Below are positions 50,670 to 58,081 of a DNA stretch of 64,000 bases, one piece after another (within the stretch, counting starts at the first letter, position 1; each line of letters opens with the position of its first letter). The notes below the pieces were generated by a model. The model worked only from the letters and a program-made list of their open reading frames with translations. It searched no databases and was not told the origin of the DNA. The position numbers and the translations under genes are program-made. Where the stretch lies: NCBI RefSeq assembly GCF_020515625.1, contig NZ_JAIWPJ010000003.1, positions 186,001-250,000 on the forward strand. Reading direction: 5' to 3'. This stretch comes from Natrinema amylolyticum. Its GTDB lineage: Archaea; Halobacteriota; Halobacteria; Halobacteriales; Natrialbaceae.

Positions 50670-51674
50670 CTACCCGACCGTAGCGCTGTCGCCTTCGCTC
50701 TCCCGCTTTTCCAGGACCGCCCTGTAATGGGCCGTCCCGTCGGTTCGGCGGACGTCGCAGACGGACCACGGCGTCGAGTTCGTCGCCTCGCGGAGCCGTG
50801 CGGGCGAACACAGCAGGAACTGTAGCGTTCGCCCGACCTCGCGGTATCGCTCGCCCTCGTCCGTCTCGCGTTCGAACTCGAGGTGGAAACACCGGTGGGC
50901 GATCCCCTCGCGCGGATCGGGTCGGTAACCGAAGAGGTCCCCGTCCAGCCGCGTCGGGTCGTTGTTGTCGACGACGGTGACGCCCCCGTCGGCGGTGACG
51001 CGAGCGAATTCGGCGAGCAACGCGCGGATCCCGGCCAGCGAGCGGCCGAGCCCGATCTGCGTCCCGACGGCGTGGACGGCTCCGACCGACCCCGTTTCGA
51101 TCGGCAGGTCGAACATGTCGCCGACGAGGACGCCCTCGAGGCCGCGCTCCGCGGCTTCGCCGTCTTCTCGCGAGCTGGGGGACGGCGAAGCCGTCGTCTC
51201 ACGGGCTTTGCCCGTTCGACTGCTCGCGGAGCTTCGCTCCGCGCCCGTCCCGTTCGAGGCGGCATCGCCGCCTCGTAGCCCGCTCGAACGGTACGTGGAG
51301 CGTTGCTCCACGCAACTCCGTCTCGAGGTCCTGCGGACCTCGCACCGCTCGCGGGCCGTCAGGACGGCGTTCGGACTCACGTCGACGCCGACGGCGTCGA
51401 CCCCGCGCTCGGCCCACCACAGGAGGTGTTTCCCCGCTCCGCAGCCGACGTCGAGGATCGGTTCGTGATCGCACAGTCGATCGAGCGCCTCGATCGTTTC
51501 CGACGCCCACGACTCGGGGCTCGAGAAGTAGAACTCGGAAACGTTCCCGTCCTGCACGTCCGCGCCGTCGCGATAGGTCAGACGACCCGCGGTGTCGCGG
51601 TGGTGAGTGAGCATCGCGCGTCCCAACGGGTCCGCCGGTCGCGGTTCGGCTGCTCCCGAGTCGGCACGTCCCAT
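50670..51674 (-). CDS. SAM-dependent methyltransferase interrupted by a hairpin-encoded insert
   Basis: The 334-residue methyltransferase shows motif I EPILDVGCGAGKHLLWWAERG (about residues 70-90), GVDVSPNAVLTARERC, then about 70 residues of low-complexity Arg/Ser/Gly/Glu sequence (about 111-180), and then the fold resumes with GVLVGDMFDLPIETGSVGAVHAVG and ADGGVTVVDNNDPT. The insert lies between beta strands two and three. It is encoded exactly by the array of seven short hairpins at 51141-51342, and the frame stays open. Without the insert the protein would have a normal length of about 260. The substrate is unknown. Confidence 0.85.
   Translation of the reverse strand: MGRADSGAAEPRPADPLGRAMLTHHRDTAGRLTYRDGADVQDGNVSEFYFSSPESWASETIEALDRLCDHEPILDVGCGAGKHLLWWAERGVDAVGVDVSPNAVLTARERCEVRRTSRRSCVEQRSTYRSSGLRGGDAASNGTGAERSSASSRTGKARETTASPSPSSREDGEAAERGLEGVLVGDMFDLPIETGSVGAVHAVGTQIGLGRSLAGIRALLAEFARVTADGGVTVVDNNDPTRLDGDLFGYRPDPREGIAHRCFHLEFERETDEGERYREVGRTLQFLLCSPARLREATNSTPWSVCDVRRTDGTAHYRAVLEKRESEGDSATVG
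51141..51342. repeat. Array of seven short GC-rich hairpins inside a coding sequence
   Basis: Perfect inverted repeats with three-base loops lie at 51141-51155, 51181-51195, 51201-51215, 51226-51242, 51255-51275, 51294-51312 and 51324-51342. Stems are 6, 6, 6, 7, 9, 8 and 8 bp and differ from one another. Examples are CGTGGAGC-GTT-GCTCCACG and CGAGGTCC-TGC-GGACCTCG. Larger inverted repeats are nested (51154-51164 with 51181-51191; 51251-51258 with 51283-51290). Confidence 0.92.
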
Positions 51675-51800
51675 GCTCGAGACGACGAGTCGCCGGATAA
51701 TAAAACCAATCCGAAATTTGTTATAGTGTAACACATCACAAGCAGCGACCGACGTTCGCGTACATCGATGCCGACGCCGGCCGCAATCGACGTCGTCAGT

Positions 51801-51807
51801 GCTTTAC
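51801..51807 (+). promoter_or_regulatory. TATA box of the ferredoxin gene
   Basis: GCTTTAC lies 24-30 nt before the ATG at 51831 and supports this start over the upstream in-frame codon at 51768. Confidence 0.55.
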
Positions 51808-51830
51808 GCCGGCCAAGCGAACCGTCGTCC

Positions 51831-52076
51831 ATGAAGGTCGAATTCGACGAGGACACCTGTATCGGGATGTTCCAGTGCGTCGCGGAGTGGGACGCGTTCG
51901 AGAAAGACAAATCGAAAGGGAAGGCAATCCTCAAGGACAGCGAAGAGGTTGAGGATGGCATCTTCGTCCGCGAGATTCCAGAGGACGCGGAACTCGACGC
52001 GAAGTTCGCTGCTCGAACCTGTCCTGTCGACGCGATCGTGATTTACGACGACGACGGCGAGCAGTTGATTCCCTGA
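51831..52076 (+). CDS. Small ferredoxin, single cluster
   Basis: The 81-residue acidic protein MKVEFDEDTCIGMFQCVAEW has a CxxxxxC pair at residues 10 and 16, and a C-terminal AARTCPVDAIVIYDDDG with the CP motif. The three cysteines, with a non-cysteine at the usual second position, fit a 3Fe-4S or an atypical 4Fe-4S ferredoxin. It lies 928 bp before the P450 gene on the same strand, and in many organisms such single-cluster ferredoxins feed P450s; here that is only a suggestion. Confidence 0.88.
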   Translation: MKVEFDEDTCIGMFQCVAEWDAFEKDKSKGKAILKDSEEVEDGIFVREIPEDAELDAKFAARTCPVDAIVIYDDDGEQLIP

Positions 52077-52157
52077 ACGTCCCTGTCGCTCCGTTCTCCG
52101 TCGGCCTCTCTTACCTCCTCTTCTACCCTCCGTATCCGCTCCCCTCCCCTCTCTCTC

Positions 52158-52820
52158 TCAGCGGCCCCGGCCCAGCGCCGCGTCGACTAACGCCGATTCC
52201 ACCGTTCGGAGCAGCGTCGACGCTGCGCTCTCCGAGCACTCGAGCGCCGCCGCGACCTCGGCCAGCGACCCCGTCCGCGGCACGTCGTAGTAGCCCAGTT
52301 CGCGCGCCGTTTCCATGGCCTCGAACTGGCGGGCGGTCAGTCTGCCGGCCAGCGTCTCGGCCCTGTGTCGGTGGTCGCTGACTCGTTCCACGTCGATCTC
52401 GACGCCGTCGGGGAACGCCTCGAGCAGGCCCGCCAGCGCGTCGGGCTCGCCGAGGACGGTCACGTGGACCGTTTCCGAACTGGTGTAGACGATCGGCGGG
52501 ACGATCACCAGCCCCGGCTCGTCGAACGCTCCCATCAGGCTCGCGTCGGCGGCGCGGACGTCCATCACGGCGTAGGCGTAGAACGCGTCCTCGTCGATCG
52601 GCGTGATATCGAACCGGTGGACCGCGTCCAGCTCCGTCGCGACCGCTCGAGCGGCCTCGCGGTCGCCGGCGATCACCGAGAGGAATCGCACGCGCTCCGT
52701 CTCGGGATCGACGTGCCACGAGAGCACCTCCTCGCGGTGTATCTCGAGGCCGTCCCGGGATCGGGGAACCGGGAGTTCCATCCACTCGGGCAGGCAGAGC
52801 GTCAGATCGGTCGACTGCAT
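52158..52820 (-). CDS. Bat-like transcription regulator (HTH_10)
   Basis: The 220-residue protein has a C-terminal HTH_10 domain of the bacterio-opsin activator type (LTARQFEAMETARELGYYDVPRTGSLAEVAAAL, then CSESAASTLLRTVESALV). The N-terminal 140 residues form a separate domain without a PAS or GAF signature that I recognise. A TATA box (TTCTTTATAC on the minus strand, 52841-52850) supports the ATG at 52820. The gene is divergent from the P450 gene with 81 bp between starts, so it may regulate it. Confidence 0.88.
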   Translation of the reverse strand: MQSTDLTLCLPEWMELPVPRSRDGLEIHREEVLSWHVDPETERVRFLSVIAGDREAARAVATELDAVHRFDITPIDEDAFYAYAVMDVRAADASLMGAFDEPGLVIVPPIVYTSSETVHVTVLGEPDALAGLLEAFPDGVEIDVERVSDHRHRAETLAGRLTARQFEAMETARELGYYDVPRTGSLAEVAAALECSESAASTLLRTVESALVDAALGRGR

Positions 52821-52840
52821 ACCGGAGCCATCGCAGGCTG

Positions 52841-52850
52841 GTATAAAGAA
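52841..52850 (-). promoter_or_regulatory. TATA box of the Bat-like regulator gene
   Basis: TTCTTTATAC on the minus strand lies 21-30 nt before the ATG at 52820. It sits within the 81-bp region shared with the divergent P450 gene. Confidence 0.65.
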
Positions 52851-52901
52851 GTTCACAGCTTCGGGCGAACGCCGATTTTCGTTCTCGCACTACGATCGCA
52901 T

Positions 52902-54353
52902 ATGTCCGAGACCCATTCGCGACGGTCCGATGGGGCTGCGTCGGAGACCGAACACTTGAGCAATGACCAGCCCCCGGGACCGCGGGGTCTTCCGTTTCTC
53001 GGAAGCACGCTGTCCGTCGCCCGCGATCCGCTCGGGTTCGTCGAGTCGGCCCGGGAGTACGGCGATGTCGTCGCCTACGAGGCCTTCGGTACCGAGTTCG
53101 CGGCCGTCTTCGATCCCGCGATCGTCGAGACGATCCTCGTCTCGAGCGCCGACGAGTTTCGAAAGGGGGAGTTCGAGACCGGCTTCGGCGAACTCATCGC
53201 CCCCGACGGCGTGGCGTTCACCGAGGGCGAGCGCTGGCGTCGCCAGCGACAGTTGCTGCAGTCGTCGTTCACGCCAGACCGCATCCGATCGTACGCCGAC
53301 GACATGGCTGCGGAGGCGTCGGCGCTCGCCGATCAGTGGGACGACGGCGAGACGGTCGCCCTCGGAGACGACCTGTCGCGCTACACGCTCCGTGTGCTCA
53401 CGCGGACGCTGTTCGATCTTGAACTCGACGAGGGCCGCGCCGCGACCGTCAGGCGAGCGACCCGGGCGCTGTCAACGTACGCCGCTCCCCAGCAGTTCGC
53501 CGTCCAGTCCGTACTGCCCTCGTGGCTCTCGACGCCCACCGAACGCGAGTACGAGGCCGCGATGGCCGACCTCGAGTCCCTCGTCACCGAACTGGTCGCG
53601 GCCCGCCGCGGGGGAGCGGGGGCGGCGGACGCGGCGGGTGACGATCTCCTATCCGTACTGGCTCGCGCGGAGTATTCGGACGGGTCCCGGCTCTCCTCCG
53701 AGGAAGTCCGGGACCAGCTCGTCACGTTCCTGTTCGCCGGCCACGAGACGACCGCGACGGCGCTAACGGTCACCTGCTGGCTGCTCGCCGGCGAACCCGA
53801 CGTTCGGAACGATCTCGAGCGCGAACTCGCGACCGTCCTCGGGGACCGGGATCCGCAGTTCGCCGACCTCCCCGACCTCGCGTACACCGAGGCCGTCGTC
53901 AGGGAGGCGATGCGCCTCTACCCGCCGGTGGTCGCACTCTACCGCGAGCCGCTCGAGGCGACGATGCTGGGCGGCTATCGCGTCCCCGCTGGGACGACGC
54001 TACAGCTCTCGACCTACGGAATCCATCGCGACGACCGGTGGTGGGCCGACCCGGGGGCGTTCCGACCCGAGCGCTGGCTCGCGGACGAGAGCGAGAACGG
54101 GAACGAGGACGGCGGCCGGACGATCGCGTCCGATACCGACCGACCCGAGTACGCCTACTTCCCGTTCGGCGGCGGTCCGCGTCACTGTCTCGGGATGCGA
54201 TTTGCGATGATGGAACTCAAACTCGCACTCGCGACTATCGCTCGGGGCGTCGAATTCGAACGGGTAACCGAACGCCTCGAGCCGTCCGTCGAAATCACGC
54301 TTGATCCCGGGGACGTCGACGTCCGCGTCCGAAAACGGTCGGCCGGACTCTGA
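52902..54353 (+). CDS. Cytochrome P450
   Basis: This 483-residue heme monooxygenase has all signature motifs: the proline-rich start PPGPRGLPFLGS, GERWRRQRQLLQSSF (helix C), the oxygen-binding AGHETTATAL (helix I), EAMRLYPP with the ExxR pair, FRPERWL and the heme loop FPFGGGPRHCLGMRFA with ligand Cys429. There is no membrane anchor, so it is a soluble enzyme. The sequence type is like the CYP102/CYP4 side of the family. A ferredoxin gene lies 0.8 kb before it; no reductase is nearby. The ATG at 52902 precedes the proline-rich region. Confidence 0.95.
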   Translation: MSETHSRRSDGAASETEHLSNDQPPGPRGLPFLGSTLSVARDPLGFVESAREYGDVVAYEAFGTEFAAVFDPAIVETILVSSADEFRKGEFETGFGELIAPDGVAFTEGERWRRQRQLLQSSFTPDRIRSYADDMAAEASALADQWDDGETVALGDDLSRYTLRVLTRTLFDLELDEGRAATVRRATRALSTYAAPQQFAVQSVLPSWLSTPTEREYEAAMADLESLVTELVAARRGGAGAADAAGDDLLSVLARAEYSDGSRLSSEEVRDQLVTFLFAGHETTATALTVTCWLLAGEPDVRNDLERELATVLGDRDPQFADLPDLAYTEAVVREAMRLYPPVVALYREPLEATMLGGYRVPAGTTLQLSTYGIHRDDRWWADPGAFRPERWLADESENGNEDGGRTIASDTDRPEYAYFPFGGGPRHCLGMRFAMMELKLALATIARGVEFERVTERLEPSVEITLDPGDVDVRVRKRSAGL

Positions 54354-54423
54354 AGACGTCCTCGAGCGCCAAACCTACCGTTCTGCGTTTGATCGCGAAA
54401 AAAACCGGACGGGCGAGCGCCGC

Positions 54424-55338
54424 CTACGAGATCTCGTCGTACTGCTCGGAGAGCTTCTCGGCGGCCTCGCCGAGCTGGTTGCGCTCGTACTCGGTCAGAT
54501 CCCACTCGACGACCTCCTCGACGCCGTCGGAGCCGAGCTTCGCCGGCACACCGAAGGCAGTGTCCTCGTGGCCGAACTCGCCCTCGAGCGCGACGCTGCA
54601 GGGCAGCACCTCCCCGGTATCCCGGAGGATGGCTTCGACCGTGTGACCGACGCCGGTCGCCGGCCCCCACTCGGTCGCCCCCTTCTTCTCGATGACGTTC
54701 ATCGCCGAGGTCTGGAGCTCCTCTAAGAGGTCTTCCTTCTCGTCCTCGTCGAACTCGGGGTCCCGTCCGTCGACTCGCACCTTGGAGAAGACGGGGACCT
54801 GTGCGTCGCCGTGCTCGCCGAGGATGGTCGCCTCGACGTTCTGTACGGGCGCATCGAACCGCTGGGAGATGACGTACCGGAACCGAGCGGAGTCGAGCCG
54901 CCCGCCGAAGCCGATCACCTTCTCCCGGGCGCGGTCGCCCGTCTCGTAGAGGTGGCGGTTCAGCAGATCGACGGGGTTCGACGTGGTGACGGTGATGAAG
55001 TCGTCGTTGTGCTCGGCCAGCGAGGAGCCGATGTCCTCCATGATCGGTGCGTTGTCGCCCGCCAGATCGATCCGGGTCTGACCCGGCTGGCGCGGGATGC
55101 CCGCCGTGATCACGATGACGTCCGATCCCGCGGTGTCCTCGTAGCCGCCCTGCCGGATCGTCGTGTTCGAGTCGTAGGCTACCCCGTGGTTGGTGTCGGC
55201 GGCCTGTCCGATCGTGTCGTCTTCCTTGTCCGGAATATCGACGAAGACGAGTTCGTCTGCGATGTCCCGAAGCGCGATGTTGTAGCCTGCGGCGGCCCCG
55301 ACGGTCCCGGCCGCGCCGACCACGCTCACTTTCGTCAT
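54424..55338 (-). CDS. mdh: Malate dehydrogenase
   Basis: The enzyme interconverts malate and oxaloacetate with NAD in the citric acid cycle. The 304-residue, lactate-dehydrogenase-like protein has the NAD loop [17 protein letters not shown] (residues 6-22), the substrate arginine in [28 protein letters not shown], and the catalytic pair in [19 protein letters not shown]. It is highly acidic, like the characterised Haloarcula enzyme. A TATA box TTTAACG on the minus strand at 55366-55372 lies 28-34 nt before the ATG. Confidence 0.95.
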   Translation of the reverse strand: MTKVSVVGAAGTVGAAAGYNIALRDIADELVFVDIPDKEDDTIGQAADTNHGVAYDSNTTIRQGGYEDTAGSDVIVITAGIPRQPGQTRIDLAGDNAPIMEDIGSSLAEHNDDFITVTTSNPVDLLNRHLYETGDRAREKVIGFGGRLDSARFRYVISQRFDAPVQNVEATILGEHGDAQVPVFSKVRVDGRDPEFDEDEKEDLLEELQTSAMNVIEKKGATEWGPATGVGHTVEAILRDTGEVLPCSVALEGEFGHEDTAFGVPAKLGSDGVEEVVEWDLTEYERNQLGEAAEKLSEQYDEIS

Positions 55339-55365
55339 ACCACGTAATGCTTCCCCATCACACAC

Positions 55366-55372
55366 GTTAAAT
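55366..55372 (-). promoter_or_regulatory. TATA box of mdh
   Basis: TTTAACG on the minus strand lies 28-34 nt before the mdh ATG; leaderless spacing. Confidence 0.6.
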
Positions 55373-55581
55373 CCGTCGAAACCTCTGAGTTCGAACCAGT
55401 TCGGCGTGAAATATTTCGACGACTGTCGTATCGGGTACCGCTCTCGGCGGACCGAAGCGCTGACTCGACCGCTCGGTTCGACTCGAGCCCGTCGATCCTC
55501 GAGAGCGGTTGACGGCTTCCTCTCGACCCGCCGCGACTCGAGACCGAACCGATCATGACCGGCGCTCACACCTACCCGTGT

Positions 55582-56046
55582 ATGCGCGTCAGCGTCATCG
55601 GTGGCGGAACGATTACGGACGAACAGGCGGCCCGCGCGAAAGCGGTGGGACGCGAACTCGCCGCACGCGGCCACGTGGTCGTCTGCGGCGGTCGCGGCGG
55701 GACGATGGAAGCGGTCTGTCGTGGCGCGAAATCCGAGGGCGGAACCACGATCGGCATCCTCCCCGGCGAGCGCCGCGAGGCCGCGAACGACTCCGTCGAT
55801 ATCCCCATCGCGACCGGTCTCGGCCACGCCAGAAACGCGCTCGTCCCGCTGAACGGCGACGCGGTCATCGCGCTGGCCGGCAGCGTCGGGACCCTCTCCG
55901 AAATCGGCTTTGCCGGGATCTACGACCGGCCCGTCGTCGGCCTCGAAACCCACGACGTCTCCGGTCTGGGGATCGATCTCGAGACCGTCGACACCCCCGC
56001 TGAGGCCGTCGACGCCGTCGAAGCCGCGCTCGAGCGCACCTCGTAA
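55582..56046 (+). CDS. TIGR00725-type Rossmann-fold protein (LOG-like)
   Basis: This 154-residue protein begins [19 protein letters not shown], followed by [25 protein letters not shown] and [19 protein letters not shown]. The GGRGGTMEA and GSVGTLSEI stretches correspond to the PGGxGTxxE loop of LOG/TIGR00725 nucleotide-binding proteins, but the canonical lysine-decarboxylase-like motif is not exact. Its function is uncertain. The ATG at 55582 precedes the first strand. Confidence 0.88.
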   Translation: MRVSVIGGGTITDEQAARAKAVGRELAARGHVVVCGGRGGTMEAVCRGAKSEGGTTIGILPGERREAANDSVDIPIATGLGHARNALVPLNGDAVIALAGSVGTLSEIGFAGIYDRPVVGLETHDVSGLGIDLETVDTPAEAVDAVEAALERTS

Positions 56047-56135
56047 CTCGAGAGCGGCTCCGCCCGGCCGGCGTCGTCCGTTCGGGCGTCCGTTCCTTCG
56101 CAGCTTTTTCGACGGTCCGCCGCCTCTAGACGAAT

Positions 56136-56885
56136 ATGAGCGACTTCGACAAGGAAGCCGAGCGCGAGAAGCTTCGAGAGAAGTACGAACAGGACAAAGA
56201 AGAGCGCGAGGCGACCCAGCGGATGAGCGACCTGCTGCTCAAGGGCGCGACGATGACCAACGCCCACTGCGGGACCTGCGGCGACCCCCTCTTTCAAGAG
56301 AACGGGACGACCTTCTGTCCCAGCTGCCACGGCAACCCCGACGCCGTTCAGGGAACCGATCTCGAGGCCCAGTCGGCCGCGGCGGACCCGGCCGACGGTG
56401 ACGCCACCAGCGGGAACGCCGACCGAACTGACGCCGCTGACGCGTCCACGCCCGACACCGGTGACGACGCCACCACATCGCCCGAAGCGGCTCCCGATAC
56501 CGATGCGACGCCGGCGACCGACCAGCGCGGCACCGAACGCGGCCGGGAGCCGAACGCGTCGACCGCGGACCGGCGACCGCAGTCGTCGACATCGTCATCC
56601 CGAGACGACCACTCGTTGCCGTCCCGCTCCGAGTCACCGTCCGCCGATCGCACCCCCTCGAGTTCGCGCGCCGACGACCGTCCGTCCGGATCCGACCGCA
56701 GTCGACCGCTCCCCGCGACGGGGTCGGCCGCGGCCGACGGCGACCTCGAGGCCGCCCGCGACGCGCTCGCCCGAACCCTCGAGAAATTCGCCGAAGCGGC
56801 CGCTGCCACGGACGATCCCCGCTACGCGAAGGACTGCCTCGAGGCGGCTCGCGAGGCCAGCGAGGCGTTGGCGACGCTGCGCTGA
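56136..56885 (+). CDS. SSSCA1 (autoantigen 1)-type zinc-ribbon protein
   Basis: The 249-residue protein has an N-terminal part of the Sjogren/scleroderma autoantigen 1 family: helical charged start ([20 protein letters not shown]), [25 protein letters not shown] and TTFCPSCHG, with two CxxC pairs forming a zinc ribbon (about residues 45-66). A disordered Asp/Thr/Ser-rich linker (about 75-195) and a C-terminal helix pair ([25 protein letters not shown], then [16 protein letters not shown]) complete it. A TATA-like CTTTTTC lies about 30 nt upstream of the ATG. The function is unknown. Confidence 0.87.
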   Translation: MSDFDKEAEREKLREKYEQDKEEREATQRMSDLLLKGATMTNAHCGTCGDPLFQENGTTFCPSCHGNPDAVQGTDLEAQSAAADPADGDATSGNADRTDAADASTPDTGDDATTSPEAAPDTDATPATDQRGTERGREPNASTADRRPQSSTSSSRDDHSLPSRSESPSADRTPSSSRADDRPSGSDRSRPLPATGSAAADGDLEAARDALARTLEKFAEAAAATDDPRYAKDCLEAAREASEALATLR

Positions 56886-57194
56886 CGAGGTTCGACGCTC
56901 GCGCACGGAACGGTAGCGTTGTCCGTTGCCGTCGTCTCTTCCCGCGGTGTTCTCCGACCCTGATCGCATTGCATATCAGTAGATATAAATTAAATGGGAT
57001 TTTACCTACGGATAGGAATTCGCTGCGCTGGGTCGTCACGGAACGCGTTTCCGGTGATCGGGCACGTTCGGTGACGCTCAGACCGAAGCCAGTCCGACCG
57101 TCCGGCACGATTCACCGCCCTCCCTCGTGCCGGATGCTCGTCGGCCCGCGGCCCGCGATCGCTTGCCATCCCCGACCACGGAGGAGAGCTACCG
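56886..57194. other. 309-bp region with long leader of the PAP2 gene
   Basis: The region holds a strong TATA element (AGATATAAATTAAAT, 56981-56995), a leader of nearly 170 nt, a perfect hairpin at 57101-57134 and a GGAGG at 57180-57184 before the ATG at 57195. I see no gene in it. Confidence 0.6.
57101..57134 (+). promoter_or_regulatory. Perfect 10-bp hairpin in the PAP2 gene leader
   Basis: TCCGGCACGA (57101-57110) and TCGTGCCGGA (57125-57134) form a perfect 10-bp stem with a 14-nt loop, about 50 nt before the ribosome binding site. Long, structured leaders are unusual in haloarchaea, where leaderless messages dominate. Confidence 0.6.
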
Positions 57195-58052
57195 ATGTCG
57201 TTAGGATACGTCACGCTCATCACGATCGCAGTCGTCTGCATCGGTGTTACAGCCACCTGTGCGTTCTGTGTCCGCTCTTCGACGCTCCCGCGAACGGTCG
57301 CCGAACTCGAGCGTCGAGGCCGGAGTATCGCGCCCTATCTCGGCGCCACGATGCTGATTTTGCTGGCGAAACGATGGACACATCACCGCAGACTGGAACT
57401 CTCGTACGCGCTCGACTGGGACATCACCGCGGAGATCTACGCCGTCGAAGGGTCGTTCGTCGCCGTCCTCCAGAATATCGTCCCCGACGCGCTGATCGGA
57501 TTCTTCTCCGCGATGTACATGTTCGGGTTTCCGTACCTGCTGGTGACTGCCCTCGCCCTCTACTTCCTCTCGCCGACCCAGCGCCGCTTCAACGAACTGC
57601 TCGTCGCGTACGCGCTCAACACGCTGGTCGGATCGTTGTTCTATACGCTGTTTATCGCCTACGGACCGCGCAATCACCTGTCGACCGTCAGCGGGCTGAT
57701 GTACGAGTTCTATCCCCAGACCCAGGAACTCACGGCAGAGGTTTCGGCGAACACGAACGTCTTTCCGTCGCTCCACACGTCGCTGGCGGTCATCGTCGCG
57801 TTGTTCGCCTGGCGGTCGCGCCGAGAGTACCCCAGATGGTTCTCGATTGCGTCGGTCGTCGCTACCCTCGTCGTCTTCTCGACGATGTATCTCGGCATTC
57901 ACTGGTTGATCGACGTCGTCGCGGGCGTCGCACTCGGGGTCTGGTGTGTCCTCACCGCCGAGCGACTCGTCGCTCGCGCAGAGGGTGAGACCGATCGCGT
58001 TTCGGTTTCGGACGACCGCGAGACGGGCATCGCGTCGGAGACGAACGACTGA
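57195..58052 (+). CDS. PAP2-superfamily membrane phosphatase
   Basis: The 285-residue protein has about six membrane segments and the PAP2 / inositol-phosphorylceramide-synthase-like motifs: FPSLHTSLAV (domain 2; active-site histidine) and MYLGIHWLIDVVAGVALGV (domain 3). The domain-1 KxxxxxxRP motif is not obvious, as in the inositol phosphorylceramide synthase branch. It would dephosphorylate or transfer headgroups of membrane lipids. The start follows a GGAGG; the message has a long leader with a hairpin. Confidence 0.87.
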   Translation: MSLGYVTLITIAVVCIGVTATCAFCVRSSTLPRTVAELERRGRSIAPYLGATMLILLAKRWTHHRRLELSYALDWDITAEIYAVEGSFVAVLQNIVPDALIGFFSAMYMFGFPYLLVTALALYFLSPTQRRFNELLVAYALNTLVGSLFYTLFIAYGPRNHLSTVSGLMYEFYPQTQELTAEVSANTNVFPSLHTSLAVIVALFAWRSRREYPRWFSIASVVATLVVFSTMYLGIHWLIDVVAGVALGVWCVLTAERLVARAEGETDRVSVSDDRETGIASETND

Positions 58053-58081
58053 GCGACTCGTCCGTTCGATCGCCCGACGGA

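Noticed and set aside
51141-51342. Hairpin array considered as a CRISPR array
   Set aside because: The repeats differ in sequence, there are no regular spacers and no cas gene is near. They share only the stem-loop shape.
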